Source: Phyllostachys edulis
Lineage: Eukaryota; Streptophyta; Magnoliopsida; Poales; Poaceae
Assembly: GCA_036346405.1 (NCBI GenBank)
Contig: CM070554.1
Span: 40,600,204 to 40,664,203 of the forward strand
Length of the DNA stretch: 64,000 bases
Reading direction: 5' to 3'
Position 1 is the first letter of the stretch, and every line of letters starts with the position of its first letter. The notes beneath the pieces were generated by a model. It had not been told where the DNA came from. It was given only the letters and a program-made list of their open reading frames with translations, and did no database searches. This document shows, piece after piece, positions 23,049 to 34,044 of the stretch. Both the position numbers and the translations under genes were made by a program.

Positions 23049-26000
23049 ACCGAAATTTCACCTTCTCCGAGTAAGAACGCCCTCCTAAGAAATCCCGGTC
23101 TGCTGAAGCAGCAGTGGAAGAATCAATGACGCGAATAATTAGGAGGATCCATAAATCTTAGTGATCAGATCTATCAAGGGACAAAGAGAGATCGCCGGAG
23201 GGGAGCAGGGAGAAGAGAGCGTCATCTTGGCATCGTCGTAGTTGGTAACTTCCTCTCATTCAGATCTTCAGAGTTCAGTGGGGTCTGTCATGTTGGTGAG
23301 CTCTTGACACAGGTTCAGACACATGTGATTCCTGAAGTATACCAGCGCCCATGCCCTGGATGCAGGACCAATGACTCCATTTGCAAGGAGTGTGTGATGA
23401 AGATCTCGAGCAGTGAAATCCAAAAAAGGTAATTGCGGCAGTCACACTTCAGCTCAGGAAATTTCCCTCTCGGCACGGTCTTGAACATGCCGACCGTGTC
23501 GCCTACACTTTTACAATGCAGCAACCATTAATTACCAAAAGTAATCCATTGGCTTATCATAATCCACATGGTTCAAATCACGTGTTACAACAATATGACA
23601 GTTTACTTGAGCATTAAATATGAGTCTATGAGTTTCTAGGATTTTTCTAATTTTTTTTCTGGTAATTTTATCAAGCATAGATGCAATTTCTGTGAATTAA
23701 AATAGCATAATAACAAAATTTTGTTATTATATAGTATAAACGACTAATCCGTAAACCTGAAAAGTTTCAAGGTTAAACTTGCACATTTCCGTATGGTGGA
23801 AGCCCTCGTACTTAAACCCGAAAATTCCAGGGTCGAATTCGCAAATCGGCCGTCGAAAGGACCTATATTCACTAAATAAGAACCTATATGTATTGTTCAG
23901 AAACTCTTAAGGGATTTCATGGAAAATCACCAACTGACCGATCGGGCGGGTTATTGGCCGATTGGTCCATGGGGCCTTTGCCCTATTCATAATGAAGGAT
24001 AATGCATTTTAGGACATTAGTACCATGATTGTTCCGTTGAAGTAAAGCAGCCCAAGCGAGACTTAACCAAGAAAAATGATGTGCTTCAAGAGAAATTGTT
24101 GGGTCGAGTTCAAGATATGCAAATAAAATGTGATAAAGGGCTAAAATATGCAAGGTCTGTGGATCAAACACCAGGATCAATGAGTGAAGTTTGGTAGGCT
24201 TGTCAACTCATATGCAACTACAAACATATTGCTGAATTCCTAATTAATCTCGATTTTTTTCTTAATACTAGAATACTAATGCCATAAGAAACTATTTGTT
24301 TTGTGATTACAAGAAAGACACGCACGCGCACACACATCACCACGCATGCACACCACTCGCGCATACACACGAGGGCGCCTCCTTAGTATACGGACAGATA
24401 GAGGGAGTCCGGAGATAAATCCGCGATTTCACAAAATTCCTACTAAAGCATACTTGGGTGTGCGAAATAGGTGGGCACTAAGATGTAAACGGTAGAGTCG
24501 TACACCCACAACTCTACCCACCATGAGGTTCCCAATGCCATAAGAAATATATATCCACAGGTAGAATATAACTTTGGTTAACCGGATATGACCTGTACAT
24601 AGACAAGAGTTAGTTTGACTTGAAGTCTGAGATAGATGAGGCGGAGCATATGGTCCAAGCTGCCGCTGCATCATTGTACTCTACATGCAACTTGACCGTG
24701 AGAACCGAAAATGTGCATTGCTTCTGATCCTACCTTCACATTGCTTTTTACAACTTTACCATTGCTGATCTGTAGTTCTCTACGTAGGATTGATTAGTTT
24801 TTGTATTATGTTTTTAGCCTTGCAGTGTCTTGTTGCTTTGAAATATAGCAAAGTAATCCTTGCCATTTGCATTTCCAAATTGTACAGCTCTCTTCCAAAG
24901 AAGAGAAAAACTGTACTACTCTAGAGAACGCGTGGAATAACAAATACTAGTATAACTCCATTGCGGCTGCAAAAATCATCATGCTTGCTCATTTCAAGAG
25001 GCCTGTTCCATGCAAAAGCTATTGCCAATCAAGAAACTTCCTGTCGTTATTCTGTGCTCAAGCAGGACAGCCAAGGGATTGGATGATAGGTTCCCCTGAA
25101 ATTAATGTGTTCCTTTCAGAATGGTATACTTTGTGCGGTAAGAAACCCCTGCAAGGCTCCAATTCCATGTAGTCTCTGGCAGAGACTCTGATGAACCCAC
25201 TAGTGATGCGGTATTCATTAGACTAGCATATCACGTGCAGCAAATGGTTGGCGGACGTAACACTTCAAATTTAATGATGCTTCAATCTCACACGCTTGTA
25301 ACGTTCATTGATGAATTTGGTAGGCATAATCCTTAATGACTTACAACAAGATGATTTCAGCATACGATATCCAGAATTGAAGATATGAACAGCACGAGAT
25401 TGCTGTCTTGTAGCTTGCCCTTTGGTGTTGGACTTCAAACTCCTGAAATTGCCTTTGACTGCATGCTGTTTGTTTCTTGTAATAGTCTCTTTATAAAATG
25501 ACAGCTAAAGAAACTATAGTTTTCTAAATGTAAAGATATTTTGCTTTATCTATATCAATTAGGATTGTCTATGGTGCAGACACCTTCTTTTTTTCCTCGT
25601 TCAGTCATTCTGCGTTCACAAGTCTAAATGTTTTATTCAGGGGGAAAAAACTGTACTGAAGCTCTATTTTAGCTTTGTGACTTTATTTTGTTTGGAAGGC
25701 TTCACATACCTAAAAAATACCTTCATCATTACATAGATCATTCTTAAAAACTTGTGAGTAGCTGGTTTTTATGTATTAAGTTTTAACAGTAAAGTGCCAT
25801 AAATTTCTTCTTCAGACACCAGACGTCTCTCCAATTGTTCCGAAATCTCTTGTATTAATACTTCGAATACTCCTTAAAAAATTACTTTGAATACAATGGC
25901 AAAGCTCAGAATAATGTGCACGCATATGGTAGACACCTCCCCAGTCAAGAGAGTTGGATAAAAAGAGGCGTTCTAGATGATGCCATGGCAAGACATTATA

Positions 26001-26700
26001 TGCATCTCATTTCACGTTGTAGTAATTGTATCGTAGCAATCAATTTAATGCATTAGAATTTGGACCAAACAATCCAAATTGGACCAACTGCATAGCATTG
26101 TGTACTTTTGCCATTGATCCCATTCCCTAGCGAACCAGCTCACCCTTCTTCGTCGCTCATCCTCATCCGCTCGCTCTAGCAGTTCTGACGGCACCTAGTA
26201 CAGCTTCGTATGAGCGTTGCACTAAAATGATAATCTAACAATAGTAGGGTCTATTTCTTCATAAAAAATACCAGTTATACGGTTTACATATAGATTAGAA
26301 TTTTTGTGGTACACTAATCAGTTTTGGGCACTGCAAGAGCCTTAGAGGCTAAGACAAAACAAGATTGAACTCCAGTGCCACATCACGCTTGCTAGTTTTT
26401 GGTTGTCTTGTAGGTGCTACCTGGTACCTACAACTTTCAATTTCCTTTCTCTCTGTATGACTCTGGGGAGAATATGACCAGATGGTGCGTCATGTCCTCT
26501 GATTTAAACATTTGTGATGACTAAGACAGAAAAAAAACATCCAACATATATTTTAATAAAAAATAGGAGGAAAAAAGGAGCAAAAGACTAAGAAGGAATC
26601 ATAAAGAGAAACAGGAGTGCAAGCATCTTATTAAGGCATCTCTTTGTCTCTCCATTGGAGCCCCGGAAAAGCTTCCCTCACCTCTAGCCCTTAATCTATC
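23049..26700. other. Intergenic region, no convincing gene
   Basis: Mostly AT-rich. ORFs here are short and without domains. It holds a CA/CG-rich dispersed repeat near 24297-24480 (listed separately). I saw no RNA gene or LTR boundary. Confidence 0.5.
24297..24480 (+). repeat. Dispersed repeat related to the interior of the hAT MITE
   Basis: Shares an ordered set of phrases with 47050-47225: GATTACAAG.AAGACA, a run of CACACAC/ACGCG, then GATAAATCCGCGA.TT and ACAAAAT.CCTACT against GGAAATAAATCCGCGACCTG. It lacks the CAGTGGCGGAGCCA ends seen in the other copy, so it is a partial or older copy. Confidence 0.6.
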
Positions 26701-26829
26701 CATCCATCGATCCATCTACTGCCAACATAATATACAAACCTCTTGTCACAACTGATGGGAAAGCAAGCATCTGTTTCGCCAGGCTTCTTGCCAATCTGAG
26801 GGCTCCAAGTAGGGCTCATCCAGCTAAAG
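26701..26829 (+). other. Probable 5'UTR exon of the small Cys/His-rich protein gene
   Basis: Ends CAGCTAAAG|GTATGC, a good donor at 26830. The matching acceptor TTTTCCTTCAG is at 27034, giving a 205-base intron entirely within the 5'UTR. The upstream limit is a guess. A TAATATAC stretch near 26727 is a weak TATA candidate. Confidence 0.45.
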
Positions 26830-27072
26830 GTATGCACCTAAGATTCTAGTTTATCTCCCTTGTTCATGTCTCTAGTTCATATCTTTTGATACATCTTGGT
26901 TTGTGGAAACTAATTCTCTTAATTACCTGAGTGGCATAAAATAACATAATCGAATAATTGGGTTCTACATACCCATATGTATAAAACACCTGCTGATTCA
27001 AGTAGGTGCTTGTTGTTTCTCTGTTTTCCTTCAGGTTTGGAGGAAATCGAAACAAGAGAGAATAGAAAAGAA

Positions 27073-27294
27073 ATGGGTCATAGGAAGAGCAATCACCGCA
27101 AAGGAAGAGGCGAGGGGGGTCATGAGGAGGACTACCCCTTCTTGGCTTACTCTTGTTGCCCCCGCTATGTTCTCAGCTCTGTCATTAGAGGGATTCGGAG
27201 GTGCCTCTTTGTGGCTTGCTACCCTGTGATACAATGCTGTGGCCTTGATGAGTGCAGGCATCACCACACCAGCCACCTCAGCCACTTCAGATGA
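27073..27294 (+). CDS. Small basic Cys/His-rich protein, 73 residues
   Basis: The ATG at 27073 lies 39 bases after a splice acceptor (27034) and opens 73 codons ending TGA. The N-terminus is basic and hydrophilic (MGHRKSNHRKGRGEGG). A short acidic patch is followed by a Cys-rich, amphipathic centre (YSCCPRYVLSSVIRG, RCLFVACYPVIQCCG) and a His-rich tail (CRHHHTSHLSHF). There are seven Cys and no signal peptide. I believe plants have short proteins with a similar CYP..QC.GLD.CRHHH end, but I cannot name the family. Paired Cys beside a hydrophobic stretch would suit membrane anchoring or metal binding, which is inference. The 5'UTR intron and clean composition make it one of the two best host genes here. 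Confidence 0.7.
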   Translation: MGHRKSNHRKGRGEGGHEEDYPFLAYSCCPRYVLSSVIRGIRRCLFVACYPVIQCCGLDECRHHHTSHLSHFR

Positions 27295-29247
27295 TACATA
27301 CATCCATGAATGAAGTATATAACACCTCAATCATCAACTCTTTGTTCTTTTTTTTCCTCCACCAGTGAGGTCAGTAATCATGCCATGTTCTCAAGGAGAA
27401 TTGTTCATATCATATATGATGAGCCTTTGCTGGTTTGCATCTTTTAGCTGTAGTTTTCAGTTCAGAAGAAAGGCTTGTGTGCCTTACCTCAGCAGTAGTA
27501 AGAAGAGTAAAGGGGAAGAAATGCACGTCCTAATTAGCTATTGGTCTCTTGCAATCTATTCAGAAAGTGATTGGTGCTACGGTTTGCTAATGTGTTGCTC
27601 AGCACAATTAACCTCTGCCAAGCTTTTGGGTGCCCTTTTTTTCTGTCTTCCTCTGATATTTTTTTTACAAGTTTCTCTATTAACACATTTGATGCATATA
27701 CATAGACCATAGATAACTAGATTGCAGTGACATGTTTTTAAAATTGCAAATAGGATTGGTTATACTTAATTTTTAGCTCATGAACATGTCCTGGCCAACA
27801 AAAGAAGCAAGCATGCATGTCTTTGTGCGGCTGGCAGGTTCAGAGTTAAGTAGAAGAGGGCGTCACGCAACACAGAGGTGAACTCTTATCAAATCAAGTC
27901 TGAAGTCGTGTTAAGTTATAATTGAACTGAAAATTGGTGGTCACTGGTGTCCTGTGTAGACTGATCAAAATCAAAGATAATTTCAATGTGTTCATTAAGG
28001 ATTTGGACAGCAAGTATATGGTCACTAGTGTAGCGACATGGAAATAGGTGAAGTCCAGTTCCATCTTGAATTCTTCAGAGCTTTCCGGAATCAGAGGGGT
28101 TGTGACGTTGTCTAGTTGGTTGATTATCTTGAAACTCCCCCCATGTTTGTAAGTTCATAACACAAATAAATTGCTGAACTGTTCACAACAAGGGTTGAAT
28201 TGAAATATACAAGAGCAGCCATCTTTTCGTTGACCGACCAGAGCAGCCATTCATGGCTAGTCATGAGCTTGTAGACCTGATGTGTACCTTTATGTGTATA
28301 TCCACGGCTATTATTGGGGGCACTTTCCATGCTGTTTTTGCTTGGTAGTGTGTTCTTTGGATGCTTGTGATCAGTTTCATATCAGTAGTATTTGTCCGAT
28401 TGGTTAACAATTTTGTCAGTTGTGCGATGTCACTGTCGAATCCTGATTCATTGACATTAATTCTCATAAAAAAAAAGAATAACGCTTCCTATAAAAATCA
28501 TATTGAAAGTTCATTCACAAAACTTGAAGTAGATCCTGGATTAGATATGGCAATAGTTGGATGATCCCTGAGCAAGTCAGATACAGACTTATTATCTGTC
28601 CATTGAAGCACACAAACGGACCAAACAACCACCAGGAATTATGTATTTCCATTTCTCCTGATCTCAGTCGCCATATTAATTGAACAAGTAAATTCAGAAT
28701 TAAGTATCAGCATCAAATGGTTCAGAATATGCTGTATTTGATATTTTGATCAATCACTTCATGTCATCATCAACGATTAATAATAAAACGGAGAGTCCCA
28801 ACCAAATGTACCGATATTGGTAGTTCAACAGCAGCAATGTAATACGCGTGTAATAAAGCAGTAAGACTGTAAGAGCACCAATGCAAGAGCAGCAACCTGC
28901 TCATAGAGTCATCATTATGATCATGATAGTCGTCGTCATCATCATGATCCAGAGATGCCATCTTGCAATAATTCCAGTTATTCCAAACAAATGAAGAAAA
29001 GAAGGTGAGGAATAAGTACGATCGTTGAAGCAAACTGCATATAAGGGGGAAATTCGAACAGAGAATCGACGGTTCAAATAGAGCATCCAGGAAAGCGCGA
29101 GTCCGTTAGTCACAACAGCAGCAATATACATGAGAAAATTCCAAGAATGATAGTATTCATGACGCGAAGCAGATTGTCAGGACAGGTCACTATGCCATAT
29201 GGTAAATGAGTATATTCCAGTATTGTAAGAGACAGGCAAAGACTCCC
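27295..29247. other. 3' flank of the small gene and intergenic DNA
   Basis: The first ~400 bases are probably 3'UTR. The remaining ORFs lack domains. A minus-strand frame near 28901-29131 (about 76 residues, with a hydrophobic stretch MYIAAVVTNGLALSWMLYL) has membrane-protein texture but no splice context I can defend. Confidence 0.35.
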
Positions 29248-29386
29248 CTGGACGAGCCAGACGGCGGTGGCGACGCCGGCGACGCTCCAGCCGGCGACGG
29301 CAGCGAAGTCGGTGCCCTGCGGACGCCGGGCGGCGGTTCGGCGGCAGGAACCTGAAGAGACGACCGGTGGACGGAGCAGCCGGCAT
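29248..29386 (-). pseudogene. Possible decayed QCR10-like (complex III small subunit) first exon
   Basis: The minus-strand ATG at 29386 starts MPAAPSTGRLFRFLPP. One frame over, the sequence reads TDFAAVAGWSVAGVATAVWL followed by VQ, a single membrane span resembling the small 6.7-kDa QCR10-type subunit of mitochondrial cytochrome bc1. Start to end is 139 bases, one more than 46 codons, matching a one-base frameshift. The end reads CAG|GGGAGT, one base from the ideal donor CAG|GTGAGT. I found no second exon. The likeness is weak and from memory, so treat as a hypothesis. Confidence 0.3.
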
Positions 29387-30516
29387 CTCCGCAGACGACG
29401 CGGTGGGTGGTGGATGGCAGTGCTGAAAGCTCACGCTGAACACGCGCGCGGAGATATGTACAACACTTCACTTCAGCTGCGAGCTTTCGGCTTTAGATGG
29501 GACTCGAAACGTCTCGTCCTTTCCAGAGTCTTCTTCTACACTCTGTTGCGCCGAACAAGATGATGAAGTATTATAACGTTGTTTCCCATTATTTTCCTCT
29601 CTACCCAAGTGGTAGCTTGCTGAGCATGTAGGAACCTCTCTAGTCTCTAGAATAAGCACGGCATCTCTGGAGGACCTGCTACTGAGACGCCAAAAAACGC
29701 TACGGGGGTTTGGTGCGGCGGTAGCTTCTCGAAAGCACTTTTTTTTCTTTATATTTTTTTGATGTAACAATTGGCTGAAAACATCTCCATTAAAATCGTA
29801 ACAGCAAAATCTTACCGAGAGCACTAAAGATTCATGTAACTAGCTACATTCCACGGTACAGCACGGAACCTTAAACTGGCTCTACATCTATCCAACGGTG
29901 ACGTGTTCCTAGCTTTGTAGTCACCACGTATGAAACCCCCTTTGCTTTCTTTGCAATCGCTAATTACACCATATCTTCCTTTTGAGAAAACAAGACGTAG
30001 GGAGAGAGCTGCTGGTTTCATTGCACGGAGAGGAGAGGGTAAATACAAATTTCCTAATCTCCTACTTCTATACAAGTTTTACTATGGTCTTTTCAAAGCA
30101 GATTAAGATTAGATTACAGTTCAGTAGATACAATGGTTAAAAAACAACCAGCAGTAAGTCAAGCTCGAAATTAAGCTGGAAGACACGACAGACTAACAGG
30201 CAACGCAAAACCAAATACGTCTCATCCGAACAGGCCAAAAGGCTCTATTTTGCTCATAAGAGTGATTTAAGTTACAATTTACAACCAGATGGTACAAACA
30301 TCAGTGCCTCCCAGCAGAACTTTAAGCTCGAATAAATCATTATATAATGTTGATGTACCTAGCGTCTAGATCGGAAACCAGGAAATAAGTCGAAAAACCA
30401 GAACAAATTATGCAAAAGAAAGGGCGCTCCTAATCCAAAGGATCCTCTCACTCTGTGGACAACACTTCAATCAGCAAGGAATTACTACAGCACACATTTC
30501 AGTCGCCCAGTTTGAG
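29387..30516. other. Intergenic DNA and 3'UTR of the rhodanese gene
   Basis: No coding signal with domain support. The part nearest 30516 is the downstream (3'UTR) side of the minus-strand rhodanese gene. A minus-strand ORF at 29824-30075 has no recognisable domain. Confidence 0.45.
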
Positions 30517-33500
30517 TTAGATTGAGTTGGGTAACTGTTTGGTCTCCTCTACTGCGTAACTAGCTTCCAGTCTTTTTGGACTCCTTCCTTTATCAGGCCC
30601 GCCAATAACTCCCCATGTCTCAAACTGCCGTTGCCGAGCCCTTGCCCTTTCCTTCTCCTCCTCGGATTTTGTCGCAAAGCAATATGGGCATGAGACACCA
30701 TACTCCCATTCAGGAGATTCCATGTCTTCATCGCTAACTGGTTGCTTACATCCATAACAAAGTTTATGGGTTCCTTGAGCTAATCCATGCTCCACGGAGA
30801 CACGTTTATCAAACACAAAGCATTCACCCTCCCACAAGCTTTCAGCCTTCGGGATTTCCTCTAGGTACTTTAATATCCCACCCTCCAAATGATAAACCTG
30901 ACATGTACAGGTTATGCAACCCATCATTAGGGTTGTAACTGTAAGGTATGTTACCATCTCAAGGAGACAAGGACAACTTCAGAAATCAAAGAATGTCTAC
31001 TAACAAAAGTTGATGCAGTAAACATCTATAATATGAAAAGAGGGGTTTTCTTACAGAACTTCCCTATATTTTAACTATATAACCTAATGCTATCAAGGGT
31101 AGATCATAGATAGCAAGTTAAACTGTACACAAAATGCAAGATCGAGTCAATCTGAGGACAAATTAAATTTCATTGATATCCAATATATTATGAAGTCTAT
31201 TTTGTGTAACGAATTTAGTAATTTACAATTTACAATTTACATGTAAAGAGGAGATTGAGTGGTAGCATCTTGGTATTGAAATTCAGCAGAACAATACAAA
31301 ACAGAGAAGTAGAGAACAGCCTTTATGGTTACCTCTTTAAAGCCCTTGCTGAGGAGAAAGCTTGACGCCTTCTCACATCTAATACCACCAGTGCAGTACA
31401 TAGCAACTCGTGGTAGCTCTTTGGGTTTGCTGGAATTTAGGTCTTCTGCTTGTCCATCAGTTCCACTGTCATTATTTAGTGATGACTGCTCACTGTCAGA
31501 TTCAGCCAACTGGAATTGATCATCGACCCAAGACGGAAACTCTCTAAATGAGTTCGTACATGGATCAGCAGCTCTCTTAAATTTTCCTATGCGTATTTCA
31601 TACATGTTGCGGACATCAATGACAACCTGCCACATGAATAGTGTAAATCATTGTGCAGATGTGGAACAAAGGTCATTACACAATTCAAAGATATACACAC
31701 AAAAGGACAAAATATCTGAGATGAATGAAACACTCACAGTGTCTGGATCGCTTATCAATGCATTCCAGTGTTTTGGCTTAACATATTTTCCAACCATTTT
31801 AGTAGGTATCACACCTGGGTCTCCGAAAGTCACTATCTGAGAAATTGACAATAAATCAGAGTAAGCTGCATGCTGCATCATTGAACACTCGGCAATTCTA
31901 CTAAACAACTAGTAACTATTATGCAGGATATGAACCAACCTCCTTTTTCAATTTCACACGGACATGATCCCATCGGAACGGTGCATCTTCCCCAGCTCCA
32001 ACAGGAGAATGGCTGGTATGTCCATGATGGATAGCCTCATCCTCTGGAGTAACAGGTGACTGGATCATTCTCAATCCTTTTAGCGATTGTCTGCTTGAAT
32101 AAAGTTCAATATTTTCTCCACAGATTCTGGTGTTCCACATATACTACCATTGATTCCTCTGGTGCAAGAATAATGCCACCTGAAACACGCTGAACAGCAT
32201 CAGACAACAAACCATGTGAGAGCCCAGTTTCACAGAAAAGATAATAGATAAGCAGCATAGATAGGTAGTTTCATCATGATATGAACACCACAAGTCACAG
32301 CGCCTCATTAACTAATGAATATTTCAAAGTTGCAATAACTTAACAACATTGAATACGACCATTTATCCAACATAGAGTTGTAACTTTGCATAAGAAAGAA
32401 CCAAACTCGCTTAGTAGTTCATGCATTAGGATTTAGGAAAGAATTAATAATACCGTATCAGTTCTAATAAGCTAAGCTTGATGCTACAAAATCAAGTAAC
32501 AAAATTGAACATTAGTGAAATAAACAGTAAAAATAAAAAGAGTTAAATGAAGACAAATCTACAAAAGGGTTAAACCAAGATATTAGGAATTGAAGCTGAT
32601 TTCCTTAGGTGGGTGTTCGGATGAGGGGGATTTCTTTGGGGGATTAAAAAGAAGAAGAAAAACTATCCAAACAATAGGGACATCTGTCAATCTTTTTTTG
32701 TGCTTTCTTAGCTACGAGTTTAGGTAACTTTTTGCATTGCTATTCCTCACATTTGGCCCGCTACATCCATGTGTATTTTGCAATATATTTTCTACATTGA
32801 TAAATAAATTGCTCACATATACAAATTAGAAAAAAAATCAAATACAATGCAGTATCCAGATTAAATTCTTCAGTCATGTGCACTATTACCAACATTTTTC
32901 ATATCTAAAGAACTTACTACGTTCCAATTTCCATACTCTTAATATAAAAAGTTCATTATATGAATGCATCAAACATTTAGTCAAAAATATTTTATCCCAC
33001 AACAAAAATACTACTATAACATAACACAGAAATCTGGCATATGTACATTACTTACCAGATGATCTTCTATCACTCTAATCAGTTCAACCCACTAAAGAAT
33101 TTCATGCAGTATAAGCTTATCTACAGAATGTTGCTACTGCACTGACCATAAAATGCTTATTTAGCCGTTATCCAGGTTGTTATTCAAGTCTTCCTTAGCA
33201 ACTTAGCTACGAGTTTTGCAACATTGCCCAACACTTCAATTCGTACATCCCATTAGGTCACAGGCAATGACAATCCATGCAAAGTGAAAGAAAGGAAAGA
33301 AAATATTATGTCAAGATGGGGATCTTTGTGCGCTCACCAGCTCCTCGCAGAGCTCCTTGAGCGGCCGCCGCAAGGCGACGTGGTCGTTGAAGTCGGCGAA
33401 CCTGTAGAACGACACAACCAGCAGCGCCGGGACCTCACCTCCCACGCCTCTGGATCCCGCGGCCACCGCCAAACTCCTGCCGTGCGGCGGCATGGCAGCG

Positions 33501-33727
33501 CGCGGGGCCCTGTCCTCCTGCGGCATGAGGCGGATGCGACGGCGAGGGATAACAGAGCTAGGGACGGAGGGCTCAAGGATTAGCGAGTTGATAGAGGGGA
33601 GGAGGTGGGCGGCGGCCGCCGTGGCGGCGCGGCGGGCTTTGGAGAGCGCGGCGGGTGGTGAGGAGGGCAGCATCTGGGCTTCCGGTTGGGGAAGAAGTAG
33701 CGCACGTTTGCCTTTGGGGCTGCTCAT
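30517..33727 (-). CDS. STR8: Rhodanese-like domain protein, TrhO/STR8 family, probably chloroplastic; 5 exons
   Basis: Exons on the minus strand: 33338-33727, 31940-32189, 31738-31836, 31333-31626, 30517-30897. All four introns have GT...AG ends in phase 0. Exon 1 gives a Ser/Ala/Arg-rich transit-type leader, then the TrhO N-terminal domain (SFYRFADFNDHVALRRPLKE). Exon 2 continues with VSGGIILAPE and PFRWDHVRVKLKKE. Exons 3-4 carry the rhodanese domain (GKYVKPKHWNALISDPDT, VVIDVRN.YE) with active-site Cys in CTGGIRCEKAS. Exon 5 has HLEGGILKYLEE and a Cys-rich tail with two CX2C pairs (CYGCK, CPYC). About 471 residues if intact. Bacterial TrhO hydroxylates tRNA uridine 34; a plastid role is inference. 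Exon 2 is 250 bases, two short of in-frame, with frame breaks near 32155 and 32085. MSSPKGK is the longest start; the Met at 33673 is an alternative. Confidence 0.87.
32190..33337 (-). other. Intron 1 of the rhodanese gene
   Basis: 1148 bases, donor GTGAGC after CEEL, acceptor CTGTTCAG before the VSGGIIL exon. AT-rich and non-coding. A short stretch near 32608-32700 (GGTGTTCGG...CCAAACAATAGGG) may be a MITE remnant, but I could not define its ends. Confidence 0.75.
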
Positions 33728-34044
33728 GTTTATCTTTCATGTTGGGCTTGAAGTTTTCGGCCTTTTGGACCACACAGTTGTTTCCTAGTACTTTCACCTT
33801 GGTGACCCAGATTTGGACGGAAAAATTCAACGGGGAGGGTGGGCCCGCCTGGGAGGCCCGTCCCATCCGCCGTCCATTCAGGAGTGATATGAAGAGATCA
33901 ACGGCGATAGAGAGAGTCTCACGATAAGATCCTTTCCTAACAAATTTTCTTCTGATTTGGACGGATTGAGGTTTAAACTGACATGCTGGATGCTCACCCT
34001 GTAAACAAGATGTATGTAACTTTTGTGTTAACTAGCGCACAATT
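33728..34044 (-). promoter_or_regulatory. Upstream region of the rhodanese gene, cut off by the Gypsy element
   Basis: Only about 310 bases separate the rhodanese start codon from the Gypsy target duplication at 34040-34044. No clear TATA box is visible in the minus-strand direction. If the promoter is longer than this, the Gypsy insertion has displaced it by 11.7 kb. Confidence 0.4.

Noticed and set aside
24981..25172. 63-codon plus-strand ORF
   Set aside because: Reads partly like protein but has no domain, no splice context and no conserved neighbour.
27365..27712. 115-codon plus-strand ORF after the small gene
   Set aside because: Lies in the likely 3'UTR, no domain and no promoter context.
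31919..32140. Minus-strand ORF beginning MWNTRICGE
   Set aside because: A frame-shifted reading of rhodanese exon 2; only its second half is the true frame.
33284..33927. Plus-strand ORFs over rhodanese exon 1
   Set aside because: Antisense shadows of a GC-rich coding exon.
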